The notes under the pieces are model-generated. The model saw only the letters and a program-made list of their open reading frames with translations. It did not search any database and was not told the origin of the DNA. A stretch of 64,000 nucleotides of DNA from Rhizobium sp. NXC24 (lineage in GTDB: Bacteria; Pseudomonadota; Alphaproteobacteria; Rhizobiales; Rhizobiaceae): positions 286,501 to 350,500 of the forward strand of contig NZ_CP024311.1 in the NCBI RefSeq assembly GCF_002944315.1, written 5' to 3'. This document shows, in pieces, positions 1 to 10,003 of the stretch; within the stretch, counting starts at the first letter, position 1, and each line of letters starts with the position of its first letter. The translations under genes were made by a program, and so were the position numbers.

Positions 1-96
1 GCGCCGAGTGGCGAAGTGGTGGACCTCGTTTTCCGCGAGCGCGAGATGGATCTGACCATCGGTCAGCCGGATTTCGGCAGCGTCGCGGGGCTGTAA
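1..96 (+). CDS. C-terminal end of an unidentified protein (truncated by window edge)
   Basis: An open frame runs from the first base to a TAA at 94-96 and encodes the last 31 residues of a protein, ending in DFGSVAGL. The codons are GC-rich like those of the neighbouring genes, which supports real coding. The fragment is too short to assign a family. It is convergent with the glycosyltransferase that follows. Confidence 0.5.
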   Translation, partial: APSGEVVDLVFREREMDLTIGQPDFGSVAGL

Positions 97-128
97 TTTT
101 GAGGCATTCCGGCAAAAGCCGAGCCGCC

Positions 129-971
129 TTACCGTTCGCCGCCGCCCCCGACAATCGATTGAGGCTTGGCCTTCACGGTATAGGCCCAACGGCGGATCTG
201 GTCGCAGAAGCGGAACCAATGCGCTGTTGCGCGCAATAGAAAATGCCGCTTCACCGCGCGGTAGTGGACGCGCTTGCCGATCGTCGTTTCGGCGCGGAAT
301 GGACTGAAATCCGCGACGTTTTCAAGGGTGGCGAAAGTTTCGACCCCTGTCGACCAGCCACGCTCGAGCGCGACATCGTAAGGCAGAAGCATCGGCTTCA
401 GCGCGACCAGCAGCTTCTTCGCGGCCTGCCGGTTGACGATGTAGCATGCCGCCGATCCCTGCGGTCCGTGCATGCAGCGGCCGACAATGTCGCACTCGGC
501 GGTTTCGGATATCGGCTTGAAGCCGACCAGACGATGATTGACGAGCTTCACCAGGCGTGCGCCGCAAACGCTGTCCATGGCGGCGAGCGCACGGGGTATC
601 AATCTATGGTTGAGCTCAACATCATCCTCCATGATGATCGCCATCTTCTCGCCGCTTGCGACAAATTGCTGCAGGGCAAGCAGATGGCTGCGGTAGCAAC
701 CATATTCGCCGGCCAGCAATTTACGCCCGTTGTGATAGATGAATTGCCGCGGCTGGAAATCGACGCGGTCGCGTTCCGGAATCGTCTTACCGTCGATAGC
801 GGGAATTCGAGTGACATTTAGCCCGTATTGGGCGGCCTGTCCGCGCAATCTTTCCCAGCGTTCGGGCGAACGGTCGAGGTTGATGACGTAAATGCGAACT
901 TGCGAGGCCGGATTATCGGCGCTGGGTACTTCCGCACATGCGATGATCCGATTGGTCCGCTCCAGAATCAC
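129..971 (-). CDS. Glycosyltransferase family 25 (LPS/surface glycan type)
   Basis: The 280-residue product matches GT25 enzymes, which transfer galactose or glucose to lipooligosaccharide. INLDR at residues 30-34 opens the domain, GEYGCYRSH follows near 88-96, and the acidic EDD motif (115-117), expected to bind metal and nucleotide sugar, is intact. There is no signal peptide, so a cytoplasmic location is likely. I chose the GTG at 971 because GGGAG lies five bases upstream and the domain begins soon after. An ATG at 1070 is also in frame but would add 33 residues unlike the family and lacks a ribosome site. The gene stands alone. The acceptor cannot be told from the sequence. Confidence 0.8.
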   Translation of the reverse strand: MILERTNRIIACAEVPSADNPASQVRIYVINLDRSPERWERLRGQAAQYGLNVTRIPAIDGKTIPERDRVDFQPRQFIYHNGRKLLAGEYGCYRSHLLALQQFVASGEKMAIIMEDDVELNHRLIPRALAAMDSVCGARLVKLVNHRLVGFKPISETAECDIVGRCMHGPQGSAACYIVNRQAAKKLLVALKPMLLPYDVALERGWSTGVETFATLENVADFSPFRAETTIGKRVHYRAVKRHFLLRATAHWFRFCDQIRRWAYTVKAKPQSIVGGGGER

Positions 972-1260
972 CTTTACTCCCAAAAATAGAAATCCCGACC
1001 AAGATAAACTAAAGCGACAGCCCCATTTATATATAACAGGCTTCTCACTTTTCGCAAATTCAGATTGCACGCTTATAGTGTATGCTCAAGTAAAAGCGTT
1101 TTCGCTGACGTAATTTGCTGTGAACGAATGTGCGGTTGCAGACATGCCGGTTTCCGAGGTCATTTTCATGCGTCATCTGTTGGCGCTGCATGGGCATCAT
1201 TATATCTGAGACAGACGGCGTATTGTCATTCGCCTGCATGCCGGAAGGATCCTGAAATCC

Positions 1261-1592
1261 ATGTGGACCAGACCGAAAATCGTCATTGCCGCGTTACTTC
1301 TCGCCGGCCTCGTGCCCGTGGCTGCCTTTGCCGACAATCCGCTGCTCCCCAAGCCCTATGTCCGCCCGATCTATCCCTATAAGAACCTTCCGGGGGTGAC
1401 GGAACCGAAGATGGCTGCGACGAAAAATTCGAGTGCCGCACGACCACGGTGCGCATACGCGGATTCCACGAGGGCGTCTTCTATCACAACATGCCGCGTC
1501 TCGGTTATATCTGCGAACAAAACGGCGTCATCTCCGAAGGCACCGGCAAACCGAACTATCAGTATTGGCAATATAACGGCCCCAACAGATAG
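1261..1592 (+). pseudogene. Small secreted protein broken by a frameshift in a G run
   Basis: Translation from ATG 1261 gives a clean signal peptide (about residues 1-24, ending AAFA) and a proline-rich segment ending PYKNLPG. The reading then falls into low-quality sequence. From about 1398 another frame takes over with good coding character (CDEKFECRTTTVRIRGF, later LGYICEQNG and YQYWQYNGPNR) and stops with TAG at 1590-1592. Adding one base to the five-G run at 1392-1396 joins the two into a secreted protein of about 110 residues with three cysteines. The family is unknown to me. The break is either a real inactivating mutation or a homopolymer sequencing error. Confidence 0.6.
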
Positions 1593-1679
1593 GCTCGGCC
1601 ATTCCTCCAAAATAACTGGCAAGGAGATCGATCCGCTGCGCCCCGCCCCAGAGCGGCAGCGTGTTCTTAAACGTCAATC

Positions 1680-1694
1680 TGAAAATGAATTTCA
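1680..1694. promoter_or_regulatory. Candidate operator TGAAA-N5-TTTCA upstream of the sugar ABC operon
   Basis: The inverted repeat TGAAAATGAATTTCA lies about 90 bp before the Gfo/Idh start codon. Apart from one extra T it equals the reverse complement of the repeat at 10505-10518 between the divergent NTF2-like gene and ridA. Paired short AT-rich inverted repeats of this shape are typical of RpiR/MurR-family sites, and such a regulator is encoded at 11078. Binding by that protein is inferred. Confidence 0.4.
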
Positions 1695-1786
1695 TCATTT
1701 CGAGTATTTTCCCGAAGCGCGTTGACGAATGGGAAAATTTCGCTCAAGCTGACGAAAATAAATTACGCAGCGGGAACGTTACCAGT

Positions 1787-2947
1787 ATGCGAGTGGGGAT
1801 CATTGGACTCGGATTCCGTCTGGGATATCTGGGGTATGTTTTCAAAGCGATCGATGACAGCTTCGAGATCGCGGGCTATGTGGATCCCGAGCCGGCGGGC
1901 CTTCAGGGCCTGACCGAAAACGGCATTTCGGCCGGCAAGGCCTATGCCTCCCCGCAGGAGCTGATCGCCAGTGAAAAGCTCGACCTGCTGATGATTGGTT
2001 CGCCGAACCACATGCATCTCGATCATATTCGCCTCGGGCTTGAGGCAGGTCTCAAGATTTTCTGCGAAAAGCCGATCGTCACGAGCATTAGGGACAGTAT
2101 CGAGCTTGCCCGCCTGATGGCAAAATTCGGCCATGAGCGGCTAATGGTCGGCCTCGTCCTGCGCTATTCGCCGATGTATCGCGATCTGCTCGTCGCGCAG
2201 GCCGAAGGAAAGCTCGGTCGCATCGTTTCCATCGAGGCGGCCGAGCATATCGAACCCTACCACGGCGCCTTCTTCATGCGCGACTGGCGCCGCTACGAAC
2301 ATTATTCCGGCAGCTTCATGCTGGAGAAATGCTGCCATGACCTCGATCTCTATAATGGCGTTGTCGGCGCGCGACCGGAGCGGGTCGCAAGCTTTGGCGG
2401 GCGCAAGAGCTTCATTCCGGAAAACGACCCGGCAAGGGAGGGCATCAACGATCTCGAGCTTTTCCATCGCAAGCCGAGCGGCTGGATGGGATCGGACAAG
2501 GTTTTCGACAGCGATGGCGACATCATCGATTACCAGGTGGCGATCGTCGAATATGCCAACGGCGTCGGCATGAACTTCCACACCAATCTGAACGTGCCGG
2601 ACCAGTTCCGTCGCTTCGCCATCATGGGCTCGCGCGGCATGGCGGAAGGCGATTTCATTCGCGGCTATTTCAACGTCCACGAGATGCTCACCGGCAACAA
2701 GGTGATCGAGAAGACCTATGCGACGCGCACGGTGCTTTCGCAGCACTACGGCGCTGACGAGCAGATGGCGGCCGATATCATCTCGCATGTCAGATCGGGG
2801 CAGCATCTGCCGGTCTCGACATTGAATGCGCTCGAAGCGGGCATTCTTGCCTTGTCGATGGACGAGGCTCGCAGGAAGAGAGCCGTCGTCGATCTCCGCC
2901 CGATCTGGGACGAGTTCGACGAAGCGCTGCACTCGCGGGCCGCATAG
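1787..2947 (+). CDS. Gfo/Idh/MocA family NAD(P)-dependent oxidoreductase
   Basis: The 386-residue protein has the N-terminal Rossmann motif GIIGLGF (residues 4-10) and the family's EKP motif (94-96), whose lysine takes part in sugar-hydroxyl oxidation or reduction. A C-terminal alpha/beta substrate domain follows. I used the ATG at 1787 because the nucleotide-binding strand begins immediately after it; an upstream GTG at 1661 would add 42 unlikely residues. It is the first gene of an operon with a sugar ABC transporter (13 bp to the first permease), so it probably oxidises the imported sugar or a derivative in the cytoplasm. The exact substrate is not evident. Confidence 0.85.
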   Translation: MRVGIIGLGFRLGYLGYVFKAIDDSFEIAGYVDPEPAGLQGLTENGISAGKAYASPQELIASEKLDLLMIGSPNHMHLDHIRLGLEAGLKIFCEKPIVTSIRDSIELARLMAKFGHERLMVGLVLRYSPMYRDLLVAQAEGKLGRIVSIEAAEHIEPYHGAFFMRDWRRYEHYSGSFMLEKCCHDLDLYNGVVGARPERVASFGGRKSFIPENDPAREGINDLELFHRKPSGWMGSDKVFDSDGDIIDYQVAIVEYANGVGMNFHTNLNVPDQFRRFAIMGSRGMAEGDFIRGYFNVHEMLTGNKVIEKTYATRTVLSQHYGADEQMAADIISHVRSGQHLPVSTLNALEAGILALSMDEARRKRAVVDLRPIWDEFDEALHSRAA

Positions 2948-2960
2948 AGGGAGGCGCAAG

Positions 2961-3845
2961 ATGGGTGTTCAACGCAGCACAGTCATCTTCGCCTGGCTCC
3001 TGCTTCTTCCGGCCGTTCTCTACGTCGTCGTCATCGTCGCCTATCCGCTGGTCGACACCGTCATCCTGTCCTTCACCGACGCCTCGCTGAAGAAGCTGAC
3101 AAACTGGGTCGGCTTCGAAAATTATGCGAAGATTTTCAACGAAACATTTGCCTCGGTGATTGTCCGCACCTTCATCTGGACGTTCTTTTCCGTGTCGATC
3201 AAGATGATCATCGGCACCTTCGGGGCGATGATGCTGAATTCGGCGGTTCCAGGCCGCTCGCTTTTTCGGGTACTGACCATGCCTCCCTGGATCGTGCCGA
3301 TGGCGATCGGCATCTTCATGTGGGGCTGGATGTATAATGGCCAGTTCGGCATGATTTCCGGCCTGCTGCAGCGCTTTGGTCTCGTCGATGGCCCGGTTGC
3401 CTTTTTGGCCTTTGGCAGCACGGCCTTCTGGGCGACGATTATAACGGACGTCTGGATCGGCGTGCCGATGGTGACGCTTTATATGCTGGCTGCCATGCAG
3501 TCGATTCCGCAGGATCTCTACGAGGCCGCCTGGACGGATGGTGCCGGGCGGTCCTACCGCTTTCGCCGCATCACGCTGCCGCTCCTGGTGCCCTCGCTGG
3601 TCACGATGTCGATGCTGTCGCTGATTTCGACGTTCAACTCCTTCGACATCATCTGGATCTTGACCCGCGGCGGTCCGAATGGCGAGACGACGACGATGAT
3701 CATCGATACCTATCGTACGGCGATCGGCTCCTACAAATATGGTGAGGGGGCGGCCCGTGCGGTGCTGATCTGCATCTTCCTGTCGCTCTTCTGCCTCGCT
3801 TACTTCCGCCTGACCAGCCGCTTTGCCACGGGGGACAAGCGATGA
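2961..3845 (+). CDS. Sugar ABC transporter permease, MalF/UgpA type
   Basis: This 294-residue inner-membrane protein has about six hydrophobic helices, the first at residues 8-30. The EAA loop that docks on the ATPase is at 188-207 (EAAWTDGAG...LP). GAGGCG lies before the ATG. The stop codon overlaps the next gene's start in an ATGA arrangement, indicating translational coupling. It forms the translocation channel together with the second permease at 3842. Confidence 0.9.
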   Translation: MGVQRSTVIFAWLLLLPAVLYVVVIVAYPLVDTVILSFTDASLKKLTNWVGFENYAKIFNETFASVIVRTFIWTFFSVSIKMIIGTFGAMMLNSAVPGRSLFRVLTMPPWIVPMAIGIFMWGWMYNGQFGMISGLLQRFGLVDGPVAFLAFGSTAFWATIITDVWIGVPMVTLYMLAAMQSIPQDLYEAAWTDGAGRSYRFRRITLPLLVPSLVTMSMLSLISTFNSFDIIWILTRGGPNGETTTMIIDTYRTAIGSYKYGEGAARAVLICIFLSLFCLAYFRLTSRFATGDKR

Positions 3846-4699
3846 ACCACCCTTCGATGATCAATCGCTACAGATGGTATGAACTTATCGGCATCTATGC
3901 CGGTATTCTGCTGTTCCTTACCTTTGTACTAGCGCCCTTCATCGAAGGGTTTCTGGTTTCGCTGAAGCCGCTCAGCCAGCTTTTCTCGTCACCCTACCGT
4001 TTCATTCCCGAAAACGGTTCGTTCGCCGCCTATCGGACCATGTGGACCAGTGTGCCGGGCTTCGGCTGGTACATCTTCAACTCGTTCCTGATTTCCGGCA
4101 CGATTACCATCATCGTGCTGATCCTGGTGGTGCCGGCTGCCTATGCCTTCGCGCGTTTCGAGTTCAGGGGCTCCGGACTGCTGCTCGGCGCCTTTCTCGC
4201 CGTCAAGATGTTCTCCGGTGCGGTCCTGCTGATTCCGCTGTTCCGGCTCATGCGTTCCTTCGGCGTGCTCAACACCTATTTCGCCATGATCGTGCCGGGC
4301 GTCGCCTTCATCATCCCAACCGGGATCTGGCTGCTGCACACCTATATGAAGCGCATCCCCCGGGAGCTTGACGAGGCCGCTTATGTCGATGGCGCAAGCC
4401 AACTCTACACGCTGCGCCGCGTCATCCTGCCGATCGCGATGCCGGGCATCGTCGTGGTGGCGATTTCCTCCTTCATCGAAGCCTATGCGCAGCAGTTCAT
4501 CTATGCGCTCACATTCAATTCAAAGACCGAATACATGCCGTTGCCGGTTGGGCTGTTCGCTTATTTCGGCCGGCAAGAGGTTGTCTGGAATGAACTCATG
4601 GCTGCAAGCTTCGTCGGCATCGCGCCGGCGCTGGTCGTGATCTTCTTCCTGCAGCGCTATCTCGTCAGCGGTCTGACCGCCGGCGCGGTGAAGCAATAA
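3842..4699 (+). CDS. Sugar ABC transporter permease, MalG/UgpE type
   Basis: The 285-residue polytopic protein carries the EAA motif in the form ELDEAAYVDGAS...ILP, with six predicted membrane segments (first near residues 15-35, last near 255-275). It starts inside the previous permease gene by four bases. The length and the position of the EAA loop near the C-terminal third are normal for MalG-type partners. Confidence 0.9.
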   Translation: MNHPSMINRYRWYELIGIYAGILLFLTFVLAPFIEGFLVSLKPLSQLFSSPYRFIPENGSFAAYRTMWTSVPGFGWYIFNSFLISGTITIIVLILVVPAAYAFARFEFRGSGLLLGAFLAVKMFSGAVLLIPLFRLMRSFGVLNTYFAMIVPGVAFIIPTGIWLLHTYMKRIPRELDEAAYVDGASQLYTLRRVILPIAMPGIVVVAISSFIEAYAQQFIYALTFNSKTEYMPLPVGLFAYFGRQEVVWNELMAASFVGIAPALVVIFFLQRYLVSGLTAGAVKQ

Positions 4700-4734
4700 A
4701 TCGTCCAAAATCACTAGAGAAGGGGAGCTTAAAC

Positions 4735-5964
4735 GTGACATTCCATTTCAAAACAGGGCTGTTGGCCCTTGCTTTGCTCGGCTCCACTGCGCTTGGGGCC
4801 GTGAATGCTCAAGCCGCCGACAAGGAAATTAGCTGGATCTATTGCGGCGACAGCATCGATCCGATCCATGTGAAATATATCAAGCAGTGGGAAGACAAGA
4901 ATCCCGGCTGGGCGGTCAAGCCGGAAGTCGTCGGCTGGGAGCAGTGCCAGGATAAGGCGACGACGCTCGCCGCAGCCGGTACCCCGGTCGCCATGGCTTA
5001 TGTCGGCTCGCGCACCCTCAAACAGTTCGCGGAGAACGATCTGATCGTTCCGATCCCGATGACGGACGAGGAGAAGAAGAGCTACTATCCGAATATCGTT
5101 GATACCGTCACCTCCGACGGTCAGCAGTGGGGTGTTCCGATCGCCTTCTCGACCAAGGCGCTCTATTGGAACAAGGACCTCTTCAAGCAAGCGGGTCTCG
5201 ATCCGGAAAAGCCGCCGACCACCTGGGCCGAGGAAATTGCCGATGCCAAGGCGATCAAGGAGAAGACCGGTATCCCCGGCTATGGATTGTCGGCCAAGAC
5301 GTTCGACAACACCATGCACCAGTTCCTGCACTGGGTTTACACCAACAACGGCAAGGTGATCGACGGCGACAAGATCGTCCTCGACAGCCCGGAAGTGCTG
5401 GCCGCCCTTCAAGCCTATAAGGATATCACGCCTTATTCCGTCGAAGGACCGACCGCTTACGAACAGAACGAAGTGCGCGCCATCTTCCTGGACGGCAAAG
5501 TCGGCATGATCCAGGCGGGCTCGGGTGCTGCCTATCGCCTGAAGGAGACGAAGATCAACTGGGGCGTCGCACCGCTGCCGCTCGGTCCTTCAGCCAAGGG
5601 CCAAGGCACGCTGCTCATCACCGACAGCCTTGCGGTCTTCAAGGGCACCGGCGTCGAGGACAAGGCAATCGAATTCGCCAAGTTCATCACCTCTCCCGGT
5701 CCGCAGGGCGAATACGAACTGCAAGGCGGCGCCGGTCTGACGCCTCTGCGTCCTTCGCCCATGGTCGATGAGTTCGAAAAGAAGGATCCTTTCTGGAAGC
5801 CGTTCATCGACGGCATCGGCTATGGTGGTCCGGAACCGCTGTTCAAGGACTATAAGGGCTTTCAGAACGTCATGATCGAGATGGTCCAGTCCGTTGTGAC
5901 CGGCAAGGCCCAGCCGGCGGATGCCTTGAAGAAGGCAGCCGGGGATCTCGAGCAATATAAATAG
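4735..5964 (+). CDS. Family-1 extracellular sugar-binding protein of the ABC transporter
   Basis: The 409-residue product starts at a GTG preceded by AGAAGGGGAGC. A Sec signal peptide covers about residues 1-28 (cleavage after AQA), placing the mature protein in the periplasm. The rest resembles MalE/UgpB-type solute receptors: the GWEQC and VGSRTLKQF strands, a central WGVPIAFSTKALYWNKDLF segment, and a C-terminal lobe ending AAGDLEQYK. It should capture the ligand for the two permeases just upstream. The ligand is unknown; the dehydrogenase in the operon and the hexosaminidase further on suggest a sugar or amino sugar. Confidence 0.88.
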   Translation: MTFHFKTGLLALALLGSTALGAVNAQAADKEISWIYCGDSIDPIHVKYIKQWEDKNPGWAVKPEVVGWEQCQDKATTLAAAGTPVAMAYVGSRTLKQFAENDLIVPIPMTDEEKKSYYPNIVDTVTSDGQQWGVPIAFSTKALYWNKDLFKQAGLDPEKPPTTWAEEIADAKAIKEKTGIPGYGLSAKTFDNTMHQFLHWVYTNNGKVIDGDKIVLDSPEVLAALQAYKDITPYSVEGPTAYEQNEVRAIFLDGKVGMIQAGSGAAYRLKETKINWGVAPLPLGPSAKGQGTLLITDSLAVFKGTGVEDKAIEFAKFITSPGPQGEYELQGGAGLTPLRPSPMVDEFEKKDPFWKPFIDGIGYGGPEPLFKDYKGFQNVMIEMVQSVVTGKAQPADALKKAAGDLEQYK

Positions 5965-5979
5965 GCTTGCAAATCGCCG

Positions 5980-6006
5980 GGCCGCGCGCATCGCGCGCGG
6001 CCTTTT
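5980..6006 (+). terminator. Strong intra-operon hairpin with U tract
   Basis: A perfect 10-bp GC stem (GGCCGCGCGC, loop ATC, GCGCGCGGCC) is followed by TTTT. It sits 16 bases after the binding-protein stop and about 40 bases before the ATPase start in the same orientation. It may terminate part of the transcripts, or protect the 3' end of the upstream message, so that the binding protein is made in excess over the ATPase. Confidence 0.7.
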
Positions 6007-6048
6007 GAGCCCCGCCCGCCTGATGGCGGCGCCGCGCGGAGACAGAGT

Positions 6049-7185
<1,137 letters not shown>

Positions 7186-7396
7186 AAGCCCTTGGGGCCG
7201 CCTCGCACTTCGAGGCCCTGCCAAGTCCGCAAGCGCTCCCGTGTCAGTGCTCCCAGGATGAGGCCGAGCGGTCACCACGCATCAACGCAAAGACGATATA
7301 TGCAGCCGCGAGGCGCGGAAGGTGAGCCCTCATGGTGAGGTGGCGCGCAGCGCCCTCGAACCACGAGAGCGGGTGGTTGGCACAATCAGCGGCGCC
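7186..7396. repeat. Convergent intergenic region with paired inverted repeat elements
   Basis: This 211-bp spacer separates two convergent operons and has no coding frame. Two similar blocks face each other. One (about 7204-7268) has TTCGAGG followed later by CAGGATGAGG. The other (7325-7380) carries CCCTCATGGTGAGG, a small GGCGC/GCGCC hairpin and CCCTCGAACCACGAG. Related blocks that read TTCGAGG...GATGAGG are common in rhizobial intergenic DNA. A role in termination from both sides is plausible but there is no clear U tract. Confidence 0.4.
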
Positions 7397-8500
7397 CTAC
7401 CAGACCAGCCCGCGCGCCGCGACATCCTCGATGCGGGTCACGATGCCGTCGCGGTGAAACACCATGCGGTCGTAAAGGTTGGAGACGACGCAGGTGTGGT
7501 TGGGGATGATGCGGATCTTCTCGCCGATCGCCGGCTGAGGCCCGGTGCATTTCGAAAGATCGATCACCCCATGCTCTTCCGAAAGGTTTGTGATGACCGC
7601 TTCGGGGTAGCCGACCACGGTGCCGTAGTCCGAAAAGCCGAGGAGATCGGAGGTCAGCGCTTTGGAACCGGCGTCGATGACGGCGCGGTCTGGCGTTGGG
7701 CGCGAGACGACGGTCGCGAGGATATGCATGGCGCAATCGTCCTCGCTGCAATGGCCCGCCCGCACCATGGACCGATCGTTGTAGATATAGGTGCCCGCAC
7801 GGTGCTCAGTGGCCGCCGTCACCAGATGCGCCTCGTAGAGGCTCGGCGAGCCGCCGCTGCTGACGATGGGGCATGCGATGCCATCACGCTTCAGGAGCGA
7901 GATGGCCTCGGCCAGAAAAGCCTGTATGGCGGCAGCGCTATTTGGCTTCGGATATGTCATCAGGCCGCCGAAGGTCAGGCCCGGCCTGCCGGCAATATGC
8001 CTTGCCAATGCCGCGGCCTCTTCCGGCGACTGCACGCCGCAGCGCCCGCCGCCGGTATCGCACTCCACCAGCACGGTGAGCGGTTTGCGCGTCGCGAAAT
8101 GGGCTGACAGGCCGTCGACCGTAACCGTGCTGTCGGCGACGACTTTCAGCCCGGAAATGCGATCGTTGAGGTCAGAGAGGCGAGCGCGCTTTTCCGGACC
8201 GAGGATGTTGAAGGTGATGAGGATATCTTCGAAGCCGGCATGGGCGAACACCTCGGCCTCGGTGATCTTCTGGCAGTTGATCCCGTTGGCGCCTGCCGCC
8301 ACCTGGGCGCTCGCCAGCGCGGGGATCTTGTGCGTCTTGATATGCGGCCGGAAGTTCAGCCCATGCGCATCCATATAGGATTGCACGCGGGCGATATTCG
8401 CCATCATGCGGTCTTCGTCGATGATCGGGCGTGGCGTCGAAAGATCGTCAATGCGGTCGCCTGGCCTGGGGCTGATGTCCGAGACGATATCCTGCGCCAT
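7397..8500 (-). CDS. D-threonine aldolase / D-serine dehydratase-like PLP enzyme
   Basis: The 367-residue protein is a fold-type III PLP enzyme. PHIKTHK at residues 52-58 holds the PLP-binding lysine in an alanine-racemase-like barrel. GGGRCGV follows, and the C-terminal D-serine-dehydratase-like domain ends with the metal-site pair His-x-Cys in PNHTCVV. The ATG at 8500 lies one base after the stop of the upstream M81 gene, with GAGGGA ahead of it, so the two are co-translated. Members cleave D-threonine-type beta-hydroxy D-amino acids or dehydrate D-serine; sequence alone does not decide which. A dehydratase would release 2-aminoacrylate, the substrate cleared by RidA, encoded at 10601. Confidence 0.82.
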   Translation of the reverse strand: MAQDIVSDISPRPGDRIDDLSTPRPIIDEDRMMANIARVQSYMDAHGLNFRPHIKTHKIPALASAQVAAGANGINCQKITEAEVFAHAGFEDILITFNILGPEKRARLSDLNDRISGLKVVADSTVTVDGLSAHFATRKPLTVLVECDTGGGRCGVQSPEEAAALARHIAGRPGLTFGGLMTYPKPNSAAAIQAFLAEAISLLKRDGIACPIVSSGGSPSLYEAHLVTAATEHRAGTYIYNDRSMVRAGHCSEDDCAMHILATVVSRPTPDRAVIDAGSKALTSDLLGFSDYGTVVGYPEAVITNLSEEHGVIDLSKCTGPQPAIGEKIRIIPNHTCVVSNLYDRMVFHRDGIVTRIEDVAARGLVW

Positions 8501-8501
8501 A

Positions 8502-9992
8502 TCAGGCAGCTCCCTCTTGTAACCCATGCGGGTCGGCAACCATCGGCCATATATCCTTGGGCGCGCGGCGATAGGGCGTGCGCGCCGGATTGTTCGGATA
8601 GGGCGTTCCGGCCGAACAGTAAAGGATTTCCGACGCGATCTTGGAGAAGGATGCGAAGAAGTGGTTGGTCGACTTGATCACCAGGATCTTCTTCTGCGTG
8701 GGATCGATGCCCATCACCGAGAAAAGGCTCGGATCGAAGCTTTGGGCGCGCGTCGAATTGAGGATGATGTCGATGCCTTCGAATTCAATATGCGCCGCAT
8801 CGCCGAAGGGCGCCAGGCTTTCGCCGAAGCGCATTTCGGCATTGGCGACCAGACGCACGACCTTGACGACGCCGTCGATCGGATTGCCGGTGCCGGGCGC
8901 AGATTTCGCTCCGAAGCGCAGCGGAATTTCCGCACCTTCGCCGGCCGCCATGCAAATCTGCACCGCCATCGGGTCCCAGATCGTGCCGATCGCCGTGTCA
9001 CAGGCGCCGCGGGTCAGCAATTCTTCGAGGATGACGGTCGCATCGCCCGCCGTGCCGCCGCCGGGATTGTCCCAGACATCGGCGATGACGACCGGACCCG
9101 AGCGTGCGGCCCCCGAACTGGCAGCCATGGCCTCGGTCACGGCCTGCTTTTCGTCGATCTGCGGCATCATGAAGGTGCCGCGCTTGGAAAAGAGCTCCAA
9201 GCCGAGGTCGCGGGCGAGGGCGGAGCCCTTATCCGGCTTATTATCTGTGACGACCAGCAGTTTCGTACCCATTTCCGGGACGTCGCCGGCCATAAAGCCG
9301 TGAATCACGGAGATGGACAGAATATCAGCATCGCTTTTCTCGAGCGCCATGATCTTGTCGACGAAGGAGCGCATCGGCTCGCGCGAGGTCGGAAAGACGT
9401 CGATCATACGGCAATCGAAGGCCGACATGACCGGCTGTACGCGGCCCCCCAGCGTATCGACGGCGATGCGCCAGAGGTCTTCGGCGCGATCGACGAAGTC
9501 CGTATGCGGGAATTCCTTGAAGTAGACGAAGAAATTTGCCGCTGCGAGACGCTTTTTCGTCAGATGGCTGTGTGGATCAAGTTCGGCGCAGACGAGAATG
9601 TCCGGCCCGACGATCTGACGGACCCGCGACAGGAAATCGCCCTCGGGATCCTCGTAGCCGGCGGCAACCATCGCGCCATGCAGGCCGAGCACGACGGCAT
9701 TGACCGGCATGGCGGCGCGAAGCTGGTCGAGGATTTCGTCACGCAGGCCCTCGTAGGCCGTGCGATTCACAAGGCCGGCCGGGTCGGCCCAGGCGGCCGT
9801 GCCCTCGATCAGCTCCCAGCCCCTTTCCGCGGCCACTCGCCGGCCGACTGTGATCGGCGCCGAACAAAGCGTCGGCGTCTCCGGATGCTCGCCCGGCGGC
9901 GCATAGAGGGAAGCCTCGAAGGCGCGCCGATCGACGCAGATCGGAGAAAAAGTGTTCGTCTCGGTCGCGAGCACCGCGGTGAAAATGCGCAA
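8502..9992 (-). CDS. M81 family metallopeptidase (microcystinase MlrC-like)
   Basis: At 496 residues it has the usual MlrC-family size. The N-terminus contains TETNTFSP, then LGLHGAMVAAGYEDPEGDF (about 105-123) and ELDPHSHL, with His and Asp residues expected to bind zinc. The C-terminal half contains DVWDNPGGGTAGDAT. The named member hydrolyses linear peptides from microcystin, but most relatives sit in catabolic clusters and their substrates are unknown. It is the middle gene of a three-gene operon, 11 bp after the NTF2-like gene and 1 bp before the PLP enzyme. Confidence 0.85.
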   Translation of the reverse strand: MRIFTAVLATETNTFSPICVDRRAFEASLYAPPGEHPETPTLCSAPITVGRRVAAERGWELIEGTAAWADPAGLVNRTAYEGLRDEILDQLRAAMPVNAVVLGLHGAMVAAGYEDPEGDFLSRVRQIVGPDILVCAELDPHSHLTKKRLAAANFFVYFKEFPHTDFVDRAEDLWRIAVDTLGGRVQPVMSAFDCRMIDVFPTSREPMRSFVDKIMALEKSDADILSISVIHGFMAGDVPEMGTKLLVVTDNKPDKGSALARDLGLELFSKRGTFMMPQIDEKQAVTEAMAASSGAARSGPVVIADVWDNPGGGTAGDATVILEELLTRGACDTAIGTIWDPMAVQICMAAGEGAEIPLRFGAKSAPGTGNPIDGVVKVVRLVANAEMRFGESLAPFGDAAHIEFEGIDIILNSTRAQSFDPSLFSVMGIDPTQKKILVIKSTNHFFASFSKIASEILYCSAGTPYPNNPARTPYRRAPKDIWPMVADPHGLQEGAA

Positions 9993-10003
9993 CGCCGTCG
10001 CCT

